Shown: one piece after another, positions 1 through 6,262 of the stretch
How the letters are laid out: each line of letters opens with the position of its first letter
How positions within the stretch are numbered: position 1 is the stretch's first letter
Source of the DNA: an uncultured Planctomycetota bacterium
GTDB lineage: Bacteria > Planctomycetota > Phycisphaerae > Sedimentisphaerales > Anaerobacaceae
Assembly (NCBI GenBank): GCA_903927855.1
Contig: CAIYOL010000130.1
Span: forward strand, 1-6,262
Length of the DNA stretch: 6,262 nt
Direction: 5' to 3'
Made by a program: the position numbers and the translations under genes
Notes under the pieces: model-generated
What the model was told of the DNA's origin: nothing
The model's database searches: none
The model's input: only the letters and a program-made list of their open reading frames with translations

Positions 1-1279
1 AACTGACCATCACACACCCGACCCCGAATTGCCGCAAGCCCTCGCCGTTGTCCATCCTGCGATGGACAAATCTTACCCCAACCAGGACTCATCCGGTTCA
101 ATGGTCGCCTTTAAGCTGGCCTGGGCGATAGCTAATGAATTCACTGCCTCCTCTCGTTTTACTTCACAAAATCGAAGCAGCGGAGGAAAACTCGAACCGA
201 AACTACGCGAATTTATGCTCAACGCGACTTCTCTGGCAGCTATGGGCACCATTGCAGATATCGTAGACCTGCGGGGCGAGAATAGGATTCTAACAAGCTA
301 TGGACTCAAATCCTTGTCGCAGTGCAAGCTCTCCGGCGTTCAGGCCCTCATCGAATCAGCCGGCCTGACAGGGAAGGGGCTCGATAGTTTTCGCATAGGG
401 TTTAGCCTTGCACCAATGCTTAATGCTGCCGGGCGGATGGGACACGCACGATTGGCAGTGGAGCTTTTAATAAACGACAGCCCCGTTCGCTCGACGGAAA
501 TAGCACAATATCTCAAAGAGCAAAACGGCCAGCGGCGCCAGTGCGAGCGAAAGATATTTGAGCAGGCCTGTGAAAAAATAGTCAAGGAAGGCCTGGACCA
601 CCCCAACCAGGTAAGCTTTGTTCTCGCGGGCCAAACCTGGCACACCGGCGTAATAGGCATCGTGGCCTCGAGAATTGTCGACATTTATCATCGTCCGACA
701 ATTATGATTAACATAGGAGGCGCCGAAAACGGCATCGCCCATGGTTCTGCACGCTCGATAGACGGCTTCTGTTTGCTCAGTGCAATCAGGGCCTGTTCGC
801 ACCATTTGGTTAATTTCGGCGGCCACAAAATGGCTGCCGGTATAACCATCGAAACCAGAAAAATTGACCGGTTCGCAGCCGATTTCGAGGCTTACACAAA
901 ACAGCATCTCAGCAAAAACGATTGTACCGCAAAACTCCACATTGATGCAGAGGCCTCGTTGAGCGAATTTAGAAAAGAAACCGTCACCGAGCTTCAGATG
1001 CTCGGCCCGTTTGGACATGGCAATCCTAGCCCTCTCTTCGCAACAAAAGGCGTTCGTCTTGCCTCTCCCCCGAAAGTTTGTGGCGCAAAAGGGAACCACC
1101 TGCAGCTTGCAATAACAGACAATACAAATGCTGTCCGATGCATCGGTTTCGGGATGGGAAAATTAGAGAAAAAATTGCTTGAGCACGAGTTCTTCGATGT
1201 CGCTTATCAGCCGCAGCTCAATACCTATAACGGTTCCTGCAATGTCGAGTTCGTCCTCACTGATGTCCGGCTGGAGTAA
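1..1279 (+). CDS. recJ: Single-stranded-DNA-specific 5'-3' exonuclease RecJ, 3' part (5' end outside the window)
   Basis: RecJ is a cytoplasmic exonuclease that degrades single-stranded DNA 5' to 3' in recombination and repair (RecF pathway, mismatch and base-excision repair). The reading frame is open to the left edge: the codons before the first possible start (TTG at 29) already read TDHHTPDPELPQA, the DHH motif that names the family. The gene is therefore cut by the window, and no start in view is real. About 425 residues are visible, against a usual 550-600 for the whole protein. In order, numbering from the first visible codon: DHH at 2-4; GTIADIVDL with the conserved Asp at 82-90; APMLNAAGRMGHAR at 137-150; the DHHA1 nucleic-acid-binding domain with WHTGVIGIVASRI (213-225), GSARSIDGF (248-256) and NFGGHKMAAG (271-280); then an OB-fold region beginning LGPFGHGNPSPLF (334-346). 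The first metal-binding motifs are outside the window. It ends in TAA, 20 nt before the stop of the convergent neighbour. Confidence 0.95.
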   Translation, partial: TDHHTPDPELPQALAVVHPAMDKSYPNQDSSGSMVAFKLAWAIANEFTASSRFTSQNRSSGGKLEPKLREFMLNATSLAAMGTIADIVDLRGENRILTSYGLKSLSQCKLSGVQALIESAGLTGKGLDSFRIGFSLAPMLNAAGRMGHARLAVELLINDSPVRSTEIAQYLKEQNGQRRQCERKIFEQACEKIVKEGLDHPNQVSFVLAGQTWHTGVIGIVASRIVDIYHRPTIMINIGGAENGIAHGSARSIDGFCLLSAIRACSHHLVNFGGHKMAAGITIETRKIDRFAADFEAYTKQHLSKNDCTAKLHIDAEASLSEFRKETVTELQMLGPFGHGNPSPLFATKGVRLASPPKVCGAKGNHLQLAITDNTNAVRCIGFGMGKLEKKLLEHEFFDVAYQPQLNTYNGSCNVEFVLTDVRLE

Positions 1280-1295
1280 GCTGTAGGAATCAAAT

Positions 1296-1307
1296 ACCCT
1301 TAAGGGT
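1296..1307. repeat. Perfect 12-nt palindrome over the stop of the transglutaminase-like gene
   Basis: The sequence ACCCTTAAGGGT is its own reverse complement and contains the TAA stop of the minus-strand gene. It lies at the meeting point of two convergent genes. As a hairpin it would have only four base pairs around a TTAA loop and no clean T-run on either side. A role as a bidirectional terminator is therefore possible but weakly supported, and it may be chance. Confidence 0.35.
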
Positions 1308-2793
1308 TTGGGGCTTGGGTTTTTCCCGTGTCAATTACCACCTTGTCGATTTTGAACTGGCCCAGAGTGGCTGCCAAATTGAGAAAGTCTGTCGGCTCAC
1401 CATTGCCTATAGCTAATGCGATATGACCCGCATCGAAACCTTTCGGCGCCCTCGTTGCATCAAGCCCAATCCATTTGTCACCTACATATGCCTCCACCCA
1501 CGCATGACCGCCGAAAACATTTTCTTTATTGCCAAAGGTCTTTGTGTAAACGAGCCCCGTAACAATCCTCGCCGGTATCCCAACCGCGCGGCACATTGCA
1601 GCCGTCAGCACGGCAAACTCGGTGCAGTCGCCGGTTTTGCTGGCCGCAACCTCTGCTGCTGATGCGTAACCAACCGACAATCCTTTGTTCTCGATGTATC
1701 CAGACACAAATGACTCAATCTTTTTGACGGCCTCTGCTGCGTCTTTGGTCTCACCCACCGCACGTTTGGCAAGCTCAATTATATCATTGTAGTCGCTCTG
1801 CACAAATCTTGTGGGCTTCATTGCCTCTAATGTATTACTGTCCTTGCCTTCGTATGGAAACTTCGCCCCTGTCGGTGCAGCTACAGGCCTTACGGTCACG
1901 ATTACTCCGCCTTCTTTGAGTTGTTCCACGCTTTGATTGTCACTGGATGGTATCACCAGTTTCGTCGCTTGGCTGTTCGGCTTAAGGTAATAGGCGGCCG
2001 ATTTAGCTGATTCAATATTATTTAACGGCTCCGGGCTGGCTAAAAACATCTTATCAACTAATTCCAGCACATCATCCTTTCCCAGTGCAAACTCCTTGGT
2101 GCAGGCAACCATCTCAATTTGCGTCCCGGCCATTGGCGCAATGCTTTTTTTGGTATCACTGTTTGCGTCCACATAACTGGTGCTCACAACCTCACCGCCT
2201 CCCGGCACCCTAATGATAGTCTTAACCTCCGTCAAAGCCGCGACACGTCCCAGCAAATCAACATTTCGTTTCGGCCCAATCTGCATTTCAGTTTCGACAG
2301 CCTGCATGCTGCCCGGATAGAATATCTTGGCGCTATATTTCAAACCTTCACTAAGACCTTTCTCAAGCTGCAGCAAACGCAAACCCTCAGACATCACAGC
2401 ACCGCTCGGCCATCCAAACGACTTCTTTCGCTCTTGCCCCATCGATGTAGCCGTCACATTCACTATCCAAAGCTCATCCACCGTTCCCGAGAGGCTTGCC
2501 GTCATATCACCGGAATTCTGCACAACCTTAAACCCTAATGGCTTGCCGTCGGTTGTTTCTATGCTGGTTTCTGTCGTAACCACCTTTGTCGGAACATCTG
2601 CTCGGTTCACCTGAACGCTAGTCTCTTGGCTGGTGGTCACTTTCCCTTCGGTCGTGATACGGCTTCGCACTGCATGGCCTATTTTGTTCCCGTCCATAAA
2701 CACGGCGTAATACTCGGTTTCCTCCGACTTGGCGTTGCTCACGCCGGCTGCTGCTAACACTAAGCAAACGGCAAAAATACACCGAAATTTCAT
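1300..2793 (-). CDS. Exported transglutaminase-like (papain-fold) domain protein
   Basis: This is a 497-residue protein with a cleavable signal peptide: Lys2 and Arg4, a hydrophobic stretch IFAVCLVLAAAGV (6-18), and a likely signal peptidase I site after Ser-Asn-Ala (19-21). No lipobox is seen, so it should be periplasmic or secreted and soluble. The C-terminal third is a transglutaminase core domain (about 335-450) with the full catalytic triad: Cys390 in TGDCTEFAVLTAAMCRAVGIP, His430 in GGHAWVEAYV and Asp445 in WIGLDATRAP. In bacteria this fold is more often a cysteine protease, peptidase or amidase than a protein cross-linker, so the substrate is unknown. Residues 22 to about 330 look beta-rich with no motif I recognise; they start YYAVFMDGNKIGHA. 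The start is fixed by the signal peptide and by AAAGGGG seven bases upstream. It diverges from murE across 127 nt, which might hint at a cell-envelope role, but nothing proves it. Confidence 0.9.
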   Translation of the reverse strand: MKFRCIFAVCLVLAAAGVSNAKSEETEYYAVFMDGNKIGHAVRSRITTEGKVTTSQETSVQVNRADVPTKVVTTETSIETTDGKPLGFKVVQNSGDMTASLSGTVDELWIVNVTATSMGQERKKSFGWPSGAVMSEGLRLLQLEKGLSEGLKYSAKIFYPGSMQAVETEMQIGPKRNVDLLGRVAALTEVKTIIRVPGGGEVVSTSYVDANSDTKKSIAPMAGTQIEMVACTKEFALGKDDVLELVDKMFLASPEPLNNIESAKSAAYYLKPNSQATKLVIPSSDNQSVEQLKEGGVIVTVRPVAAPTGAKFPYEGKDSNTLEAMKPTRFVQSDYNDIIELAKRAVGETKDAAEAVKKIESFVSGYIENKGLSVGYASAAEVAASKTGDCTEFAVLTAAMCRAVGIPARIVTGLVYTKTFGNKENVFGGHAWVEAYVGDKWIGLDATRAPKGFDAGHIALAIGNGEPTDFLNLAATLGQFKIDKVVIDTGKTQAPNP

Positions 2794-2800
2794 GATTCAA

Positions 2801-2807
2801 CCCCTTT
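2801..2807 (-). promoter_or_regulatory. Ribosome binding site of the transglutaminase-like gene
   Basis: Read on the minus strand, AAAGGGG lies seven bases before the ATG at 2793-2791. This is a good match in sequence and spacing to a Shine-Dalgarno site. It supports the chosen start, which also gives a well-formed signal peptide. Confidence 0.7.
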
Positions 2808-2837
2808 CGTTCCGATTTTCAAAAAACGCTCCTGACC

Positions 2838-2866
2838 ATTATAAACATAAAGCTTTAAATTTTCAT
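2838..2866 (-). promoter_or_regulatory. Likely sigma-70-type promoter of the transglutaminase-like gene
   Basis: On the minus strand a perfect -10 hexamer TATAAT (plus positions 2838-2843) follows ATGAAA (2861-2866) with an ideal 17-nt spacer. ATGAAA matches four of six bases of TTGACA. Transcription would start near 2831, giving a leader of about 38 nt that contains the ribosome binding site. The spacer holds a 10-nt palindrome, TAAAGCTTTA (2848-2857). The region is AT-rich, so chance resemblance cannot be excluded. No equally good promoter for murE was found in the same intergenic region. Confidence 0.5.
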
Positions 2867-2920
2867 CGCAATTTTTTCTCCGTTGGCTAAAATATCGTAA
2901 ATCCCTTATTACATAACAGT

Positions 2921-4354
2921 ATGACTTTTGATGAGCTGATAAAACTCGTTTCTTCAAATAAGGCGCCTGATACTCGCATTGATTCGCGTCTTGTCAAAGC
3001 CGGTGATATTTTTGTGGCTGTTGTTGGTGCAGTATGCGACGGACACGACTTCATCGGCCAGGCCGTTGCAAGTGGTGCCAGATACATCGTTTGCCAAAAG
3101 CCTTGCTATCACAAAGGTTTGGAAACAATCCTTGTTGATGATTCCGCCAAAGCAGCGGCGGTTCTGGCGCAGGCGAGTATAGGCAACCCAGCTTCGCAAT
3201 TGACCAACCTCGCCGTTACCGGAACAAACGGCAAGACCACCGTCGCCTTTCTTGTTCGCTCGGTAATCCGAACGGCTGGCCAAAAATGCGGCCTTATCGG
3301 CACTATCCTTTATGATACCGGGGCCGAAATCTTTGAAGCGCCCTTGACGACACCTGATTGCCTGACCATTGCCGAAAGGCAGTCGCAGATGCTGAAGGCC
3401 GGCTCCAGATATATGGTCATAGAAGCAAGTAGCCACGCCCTCGACCAGAACCGCTTGGCAGCTATCGATTTTAAGGCTGCTGCATTTACTAACCTTACCG
3501 GCGACCATCTCGATTACCACAAGACCAAAGAGGAATATCTTGCAGCCAAGACAAAACTCTTTGCCGCTCTTTTACCAAAGGCTATAGCGGTCTTGAATAA
3601 GCAATCGCCCGAAGCAAAACAAATTTCTGAAAAGACCAAAGCAAAAATTCTATGGTATGCCATCGACGAGTCAGCCGATATTACTGCCCACGTAGAATCA
3701 ATGAACGTAAACGAAACGATTTTCACACTGGAATATGCCGACCAATCGTTCCTCGTTAAGACTCCTCTGCTGGGTCTGCACAATGTCAGCAACCACCTCG
3801 CAGCGGCAGGACTATGCCTCGCTGCAGGATTTGATTTGGAGACTATAGCAGGAGGCCTTTCAGCTCTACAGGGTGTGCCGGGCCGATTGGAGAAAGTTGG
3901 TTGGAATGGTGGTTTTACTGTTCTGGTTGATTATGCGCATACCGACGACGCCTTGAAAAATGTCCTCTCAACACTCAAACCACTGTGCAAAGGCAATCTG
4001 AGGGTCGTTTTTGGCTGTGGTGGGGACAGGGACAGAACCAAACGCCCTCGCATGGCTAAGGTCGTTGAACAATTAGCCGACTTTGTAATTGTAACCAGCG
4101 ATAATCCTAGGACCGAAAAACCGCAGGACATCATAAACGAAATCGTCGTCGGTTTCAAAAATCCCTGTTCACCGAAGATTACTGTTGAGCCCGACAGGAA
4201 AGAAGCCATTGCCTTGGCTATAAAAACCGCCGGCAAAGCTGACATTGTCCTCATCACCGGCAAAGGTCACGAAGACTATCAAATAATCGGCAAACAAAAA
4301 TCCCCCTTCTCCGACAAAACGATCGCTCAGGAATACTTGGCAAAAAGAAAATGA
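2921..4354 (+). CDS. murE: UDP-N-acetylmuramoyl-L-alanyl-D-glutamate--2,6-diaminopimelate ligase MurE
   Basis: MurE is a cytoplasmic ATP-dependent ligase that adds the third amino acid to UDP-MurNAc-L-Ala-D-Glu in peptidoglycan synthesis. The 477-residue length is normal for the family. The N-terminal UDP-binding domain shows DSR (21-23) and AVCDGHDFI (37-45). The central ATPase domain has the P-loop TGTNGKTT (100-107), TTPD (143-146), EASSHALDQNR (168-178), TNLTGDHLDYH (190-200) and the lysine expected to be carbamylated, Lys210 in YLAAK. Next come GLHNVSNHLAAAG (285-297), DYAHTDDAL (337-345) and GCGGDRDRTKRPRM (365-378). The C-terminal domain carries DNPR (394-397), the signature for meso-diaminopimelate rather than lysine, and GKGHEDYQ (447-454). 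ATG 2921 is the first ATG, GTG or TTG after an in-frame TAA at 2888-2890, so the start is well fixed even though no Shine-Dalgarno is visible. The stop overlaps the murF start as ATGA, which suggests translational coupling. Confidence 0.97.
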   Translation: MTFDELIKLVSSNKAPDTRIDSRLVKAGDIFVAVVGAVCDGHDFIGQAVASGARYIVCQKPCYHKGLETILVDDSAKAAAVLAQASIGNPASQLTNLAVTGTNGKTTVAFLVRSVIRTAGQKCGLIGTILYDTGAEIFEAPLTTPDCLTIAERQSQMLKAGSRYMVIEASSHALDQNRLAAIDFKAAAFTNLTGDHLDYHKTKEEYLAAKTKLFAALLPKAIAVLNKQSPEAKQISEKTKAKILWYAIDESADITAHVESMNVNETIFTLEYADQSFLVKTPLLGLHNVSNHLAAAGLCLAAGFDLETIAGGLSALQGVPGRLEKVGWNGGFTVLVDYAHTDDALKNVLSTLKPLCKGNLRVVFGCGGDRDRTKRPRMAKVVEQLADFVIVTSDNPRTEKPQDIINEIVVGFKNPCSPKITVEPDRKEAIALAIKTAGKADIVLITGKGHEDYQIIGKQKSPFSDKTIAQEYLAKRK

Positions 4355-5733
4355 TAAAATTCTCAATCAAAGACCTCGCCTGCATAATAAAAGCGCAACC
4401 TCAGCATGATACAGGCCGTGAGCCGCGGGCCGCCAGTCGCGGTTCCTTCATACGTGTAAGCACCGATTCGCGCACCATTAAGACCGGCGATTGTTTCTTT
4501 GCCCTCACCGGCGATAATTTCGACGGCCATAACTATATTGATGATGCCTTCGCCAAAGGTGCTGTTTGCGCCGTCGTCAGCAGGGATATTGAGTCCGTCG
4601 GAAATTGCCTGTTGAAAGTGACCGACACTACAAAAGCCCTCGGCGACTTTGCCGCCGAATATCGCCGATTAATGAATTTCAAGGTCGTCGCAATCACCGG
4701 CTCGGTCGGCAAAACTACTGTCAGGCAAATCGCCTATCACGTCCTGAGTCAGCGCTGCCGCGTATATCAATCGCTGAAAAATTTTAATAATCAAATCGGC
4801 TTGCCGCTGACTCTGCTCGGCGCCGACCCGAAACACGAAATTGTCATCACTGAGCTGGGCACGAACCATCCTGGCGAAATCGCTTATCTCACTGCTATTG
4901 CTCAGCCGAACATCGCAGTTGTTACCAATGTTCACCCCGCCCATCTGGAGGGCTTCGGCAGCGTTGATGCTATCGCAAAGGAAAAATTGTCCATCTCGCA
5001 GGGCCTTCTGCCTGATGGCGTTTTGATACTCAACTCCGCTATCGAACTCAGGCCCACAGGACACTTTGCCAAAATTACAACTTTTAGTAAATCAGATACA
5101 TCCGACTTCCACGCCCAAAATATCTCCTTAGAGGGGGCTGGTAGTCGATTCTTTATCAATGGAGTGGAGGTCTATTTGCCGCTGGCCGGCCCAGGCAATA
5201 TCGAAAATGCACTTGCTGCTTGGGCTGTTTGTAGCCAATTTGGCATAACTATCGATGATTTTGCACAGGCAGTAAAGACTTTATCGGCTGTTCCTATGCG
5301 GGCTGAATTGTTGCAATTCGGAACACTAACGGTATTAAATGATTGTTATAATGCAAACCCTGCCTCTATGAAAAATGCCATTGATATATTGGCCAGCCTT
5401 GTCCTAAAAGAAAAACGCCGAGCGGTTTTTATCTGTGGCGATATGGCTGAGTTGGGGCAGCAAACGCAGGAGTTGCACGCTGACTTGGGTGCCGACGTCG
5501 CCCGGGCCGAAGTTCAGCTTCTGCTGACTGTTGGCGATTCCGCGAAAATCGTAGCGCAGGCTGCGAAAGACGCCGCAAAATACGACTTGCGGACAAAATC
5601 TTTCACAGACGCCCTTTCAGCTTGCAATAATCTCATAAAATTCATAAAAGATTACGATATAGTATTGGTTAAGGGCTCCAGAATCAACAAACTGGAATTG
5701 ACCGTCGAAAAATTAAAAGAACTTTTCTCGTAA
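4351..5733 (+). CDS. murF: UDP-N-acetylmuramoyl-tripeptide--D-alanyl-D-alanine ligase MurF
   Basis: MurF is the cytoplasmic ATP-dependent ligase that joins D-Ala-D-Ala to UDP-MurNAc-tripeptide, completing the pentapeptide precursor. It has 460 residues, the usual size. Motifs in order: TDSRTIKTGDCFFALTGDNF (38-57) with DGHNYI (58-63) in the substrate-binding domain; P-loop ITGSVGKTT (115-123); NFNNQIGLPLTLL (144-156); ELGTNHPGEI (168-177); TNVHPAHLEGFGSVDAIAKE (192-211); GPGNIENALAAWAV (280-293); DCYNANPASMKNAID (331-345); GDMAELG (363-369); and VKGSR (440-444) near the C-terminus. Two oddities are visible. Position 282, usually His in G-x-HN-x-x-N, is Gly, although both Asn residues (283, 286) are kept. 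Residues 21-32 form an Arg-rich stretch encoded by unusually GC-rich DNA. The start overlaps the murE stop by 4 nt with only a weak A/G-rich sequence ahead of it, so translation is probably coupled to murE. Confidence 0.96.
   Translation: MIKFSIKDLACIIKAQPQHDTGREPRAASRGSFIRVSTDSRTIKTGDCFFALTGDNFDGHNYIDDAFAKGAVCAVVSRDIESVGNCLLKVTDTTKALGDFAAEYRRLMNFKVVAITGSVGKTTVRQIAYHVLSQRCRVYQSLKNFNNQIGLPLTLLGADPKHEIVITELGTNHPGEIAYLTAIAQPNIAVVTNVHPAHLEGFGSVDAIAKEKLSISQGLLPDGVLILNSAIELRPTGHFAKITTFSKSDTSDFHAQNISLEGAGSRFFINGVEVYLPLAGPGNIENALAAWAVCSQFGITIDDFAQAVKTLSAVPMRAELLQFGTLTVLNDCYNANPASMKNAIDILASLVLKEKRRAVFICGDMAELGQQTQELHADLGADVARAEVQLLLTVGDSAKIVAQAAKDAAKYDLRTKSFTDALSACNNLIKFIKDYDIVLVKGSRINKLELTVEKLKELFS
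4420..4445 (+). repeat. GC-rich inverted repeat (possible hairpin) inside the murF N-terminal coding region
   Basis: GAGCCGCG (4420-4427) and CGCGGTTC (4438-4445) can pair over eight positions, with one G-U, around a 10-nt loop in the mRNA. The element encodes residues 24-32 of MurF, just before the conserved STDSR motif, and is clearly more GC-rich than the flanking sequence. The structure is seen directly. Any effect on translation, or an origin as a small palindromic insertion, is inference. Confidence 0.4.
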
Positions 5734-5792
5734 TGTCGTTTTGCCGGGCCTTAAGCGAAATACGTAAATACGAGATATGAGATAGATATAAT

Positions 5793-6262
5793 ATGATATA
5801 CCATTTGTTGTGGCATTTCCGCGATGTCTTTACTCACAAACTGGGCTTTTATGCCTATCAGGATGTGATGTTTCGTTCCGTGGCTGCCGTTTTAACCAGT
5901 CTATTCATCGCACTCTCGCTCGGCCCTTCCATCATTCGTTTCCTGATGCGCAAAAAAATCGGCGACCGCCCCGAATTTCATCATGCTGCTCTCAATGAGC
6001 TGACCAAAGAAAAGGCCAACACCCCTACAATGGGAGGCCTGATTATCATCCTTGCCAGTTTGCTGACAACCCTCCTCTGGGCTAAGCTCAACAACCCCTT
6101 TGTTCAAAAAGCGGTCGTTATGGTGATAATGTTCGGCGCTCTTGGCGGCATCGACGATTGGCTCAAGCTCACCGCTGATATCAAGCACCGAAGCAGAGAC
6201 GGTCTAAAACCCTGGGAAAAGCTCCTCTTCCAGTTCGGCTTCGCCGTGCTGATAGCCTCCTT
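5793..6262 (+). CDS. mraY: Phospho-N-acetylmuramoyl-pentapeptide-transferase MraY, 5' part (3' end outside the window)
   Basis: MraY is an integral membrane enzyme that transfers phospho-MurNAc-pentapeptide from UDP to undecaprenyl phosphate, forming lipid I. The first 156 codons are present, out of about 320-390 in the family, and the frame is open at the right edge. It begins MIYHLLWHF, a typical MraY start. Visible membrane segments are about 27-50, 81-97 and 104-120. The cytoplasmic signature NTPTMGGL (76-83) is present, as is the Mg-binding pair Asp121-Asp122 in GGIDDWLKL. A loop RSRDGLKPWEKLLFQ (133-147) follows. The segment between GP(44-45) and PTMGG, containing IGDRPEFHHAALNELTKEK, is longer than in E. 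coli and resembles planctomycete MraY from memory. ATG 5793 is the only usual start after an in-frame TGA at 5778-5780. It lies 59 nt after murF with a weak ribosome site, so it probably belongs to the same operon. Confidence 0.95.
   Translation, partial: MIYHLLWHFRDVFTHKLGFYAYQDVMFRSVAAVLTSLFIALSLGPSIIRFLMRKKIGDRPEFHHAALNELTKEKANTPTMGGLIIILASLLTTLLWAKLNNPFVQKAVVMVIMFGALGGIDDWLKLTADIKHRSRDGLKPWEKLLFQFGFAVLIAS

Noticed and set aside
29..31. TTG as a start for a complete recJ
   Set aside because: The frame is open upstream to the window edge and already encodes the DHH motif, so the true start is outside the window.
467..1099. Long minus-strand open frame (210 codons) opposite recJ
   Set aside because: It lies wholly antisense to a clear RecJ domain sequence, shows no recognisable motif, and is a shadow of the real frame.
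1316..1326. GGGTTTTTCCC hairpin near the end of the transglutaminase-like gene
   Set aside because: It has only three base pairs and lies within the last codons, too weak to call.
2119..2614. Two plus-strand open frames opposite the transglutaminase-like gene
   Set aside because: They overlap each other and the well-supported minus-strand gene, and their translations look like random antisense sequence.
2954..3520. Minus-strand open frame (188 codons) opposite murE
   Set aside because: It is antisense to conserved MurE motifs including the P-loop, and the translation is Cys-rich and irregular with no family resemblance.
5739..5760. Possible terminator between murF and mraY (GTTTTGC pairing with GCGAAAT)
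   Set aside because: The stem needs two G-U pairs and is not followed by a T-run, so it does not look like an intrinsic terminator; read-through to mraY is more likely.
5901..6188. Minus-strand open frame opposite mraY
   Set aside because: It covers the conserved MraY PTMGG and DD motifs in antisense and has no support of its own.

Overview
The window looks like an ordinary bacterial chromosome segment of moderate GC. It holds four complete or nearly complete housekeeping-type genes plus one gene cut by the right edge. From left to right these are the 3' part of recJ (+), a secreted transglutaminase-like protein (-), then murE, murF and the 5' part of mraY (all +). No RNA genes, CRISPR arrays, transposases or phage genes were seen.

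The taxonomic guess is Planctomycetota or a related PVC lineage, possibly Phycisphaerae. It rests on three things. MraY carries the segment IGDRPEF..LNEL...K.NTPTMGG and a GGIDDWLKL active-site motif, which I remember from planctomycetes rather than from Proteobacteria or Firmicutes. The peptidoglycan genes begin abruptly at murE instead of following mraZ/mraW/ftsL/ftsI. The neighbour is a large exported transglutaminase-fold protein of a kind common in planctomycetes. This is recognition from memory and no search was run, so it is only moderately sure.

Left part (1-1279): recJ, the single-strand 5'-3' exonuclease, lacks its start and first DHH motifs because of the window edge. It converges on the transglutaminase-like gene with only 20 nt between the two stop codons. 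A perfect 12-nt palindrome sits over the stop codon of the minus-strand gene. Middle part (1300-2920): the transglutaminase-like gene reads leftwards from a good Shine-Dalgarno and a recognisable promoter in a 127-nt divergent intergenic region shared with murE.

Right part (2921-6262): murE and murF overlap by an ATGA and mraY follows after 59 nt, so the three probably form one operon. In the cytoplasm MurE adds the third residue to UDP-MurNAc-dipeptide; its DNPR motif predicts meso-diaminopimelate. MurF adds D-Ala-D-Ala. MraY then moves the phospho-MurNAc-pentapeptide onto undecaprenyl phosphate at the membrane to make lipid I. The genes therefore encode three consecutive steps of peptidoglycan precursor synthesis in pathway order, and the active-site motifs I checked are intact. 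I see no convincing novel system. The most interesting points are the truncated dcw-like layout, the divergent transglutaminase, a GC-rich hairpin-forming segment inside the murF N-terminus, and an unusual MraY loop.
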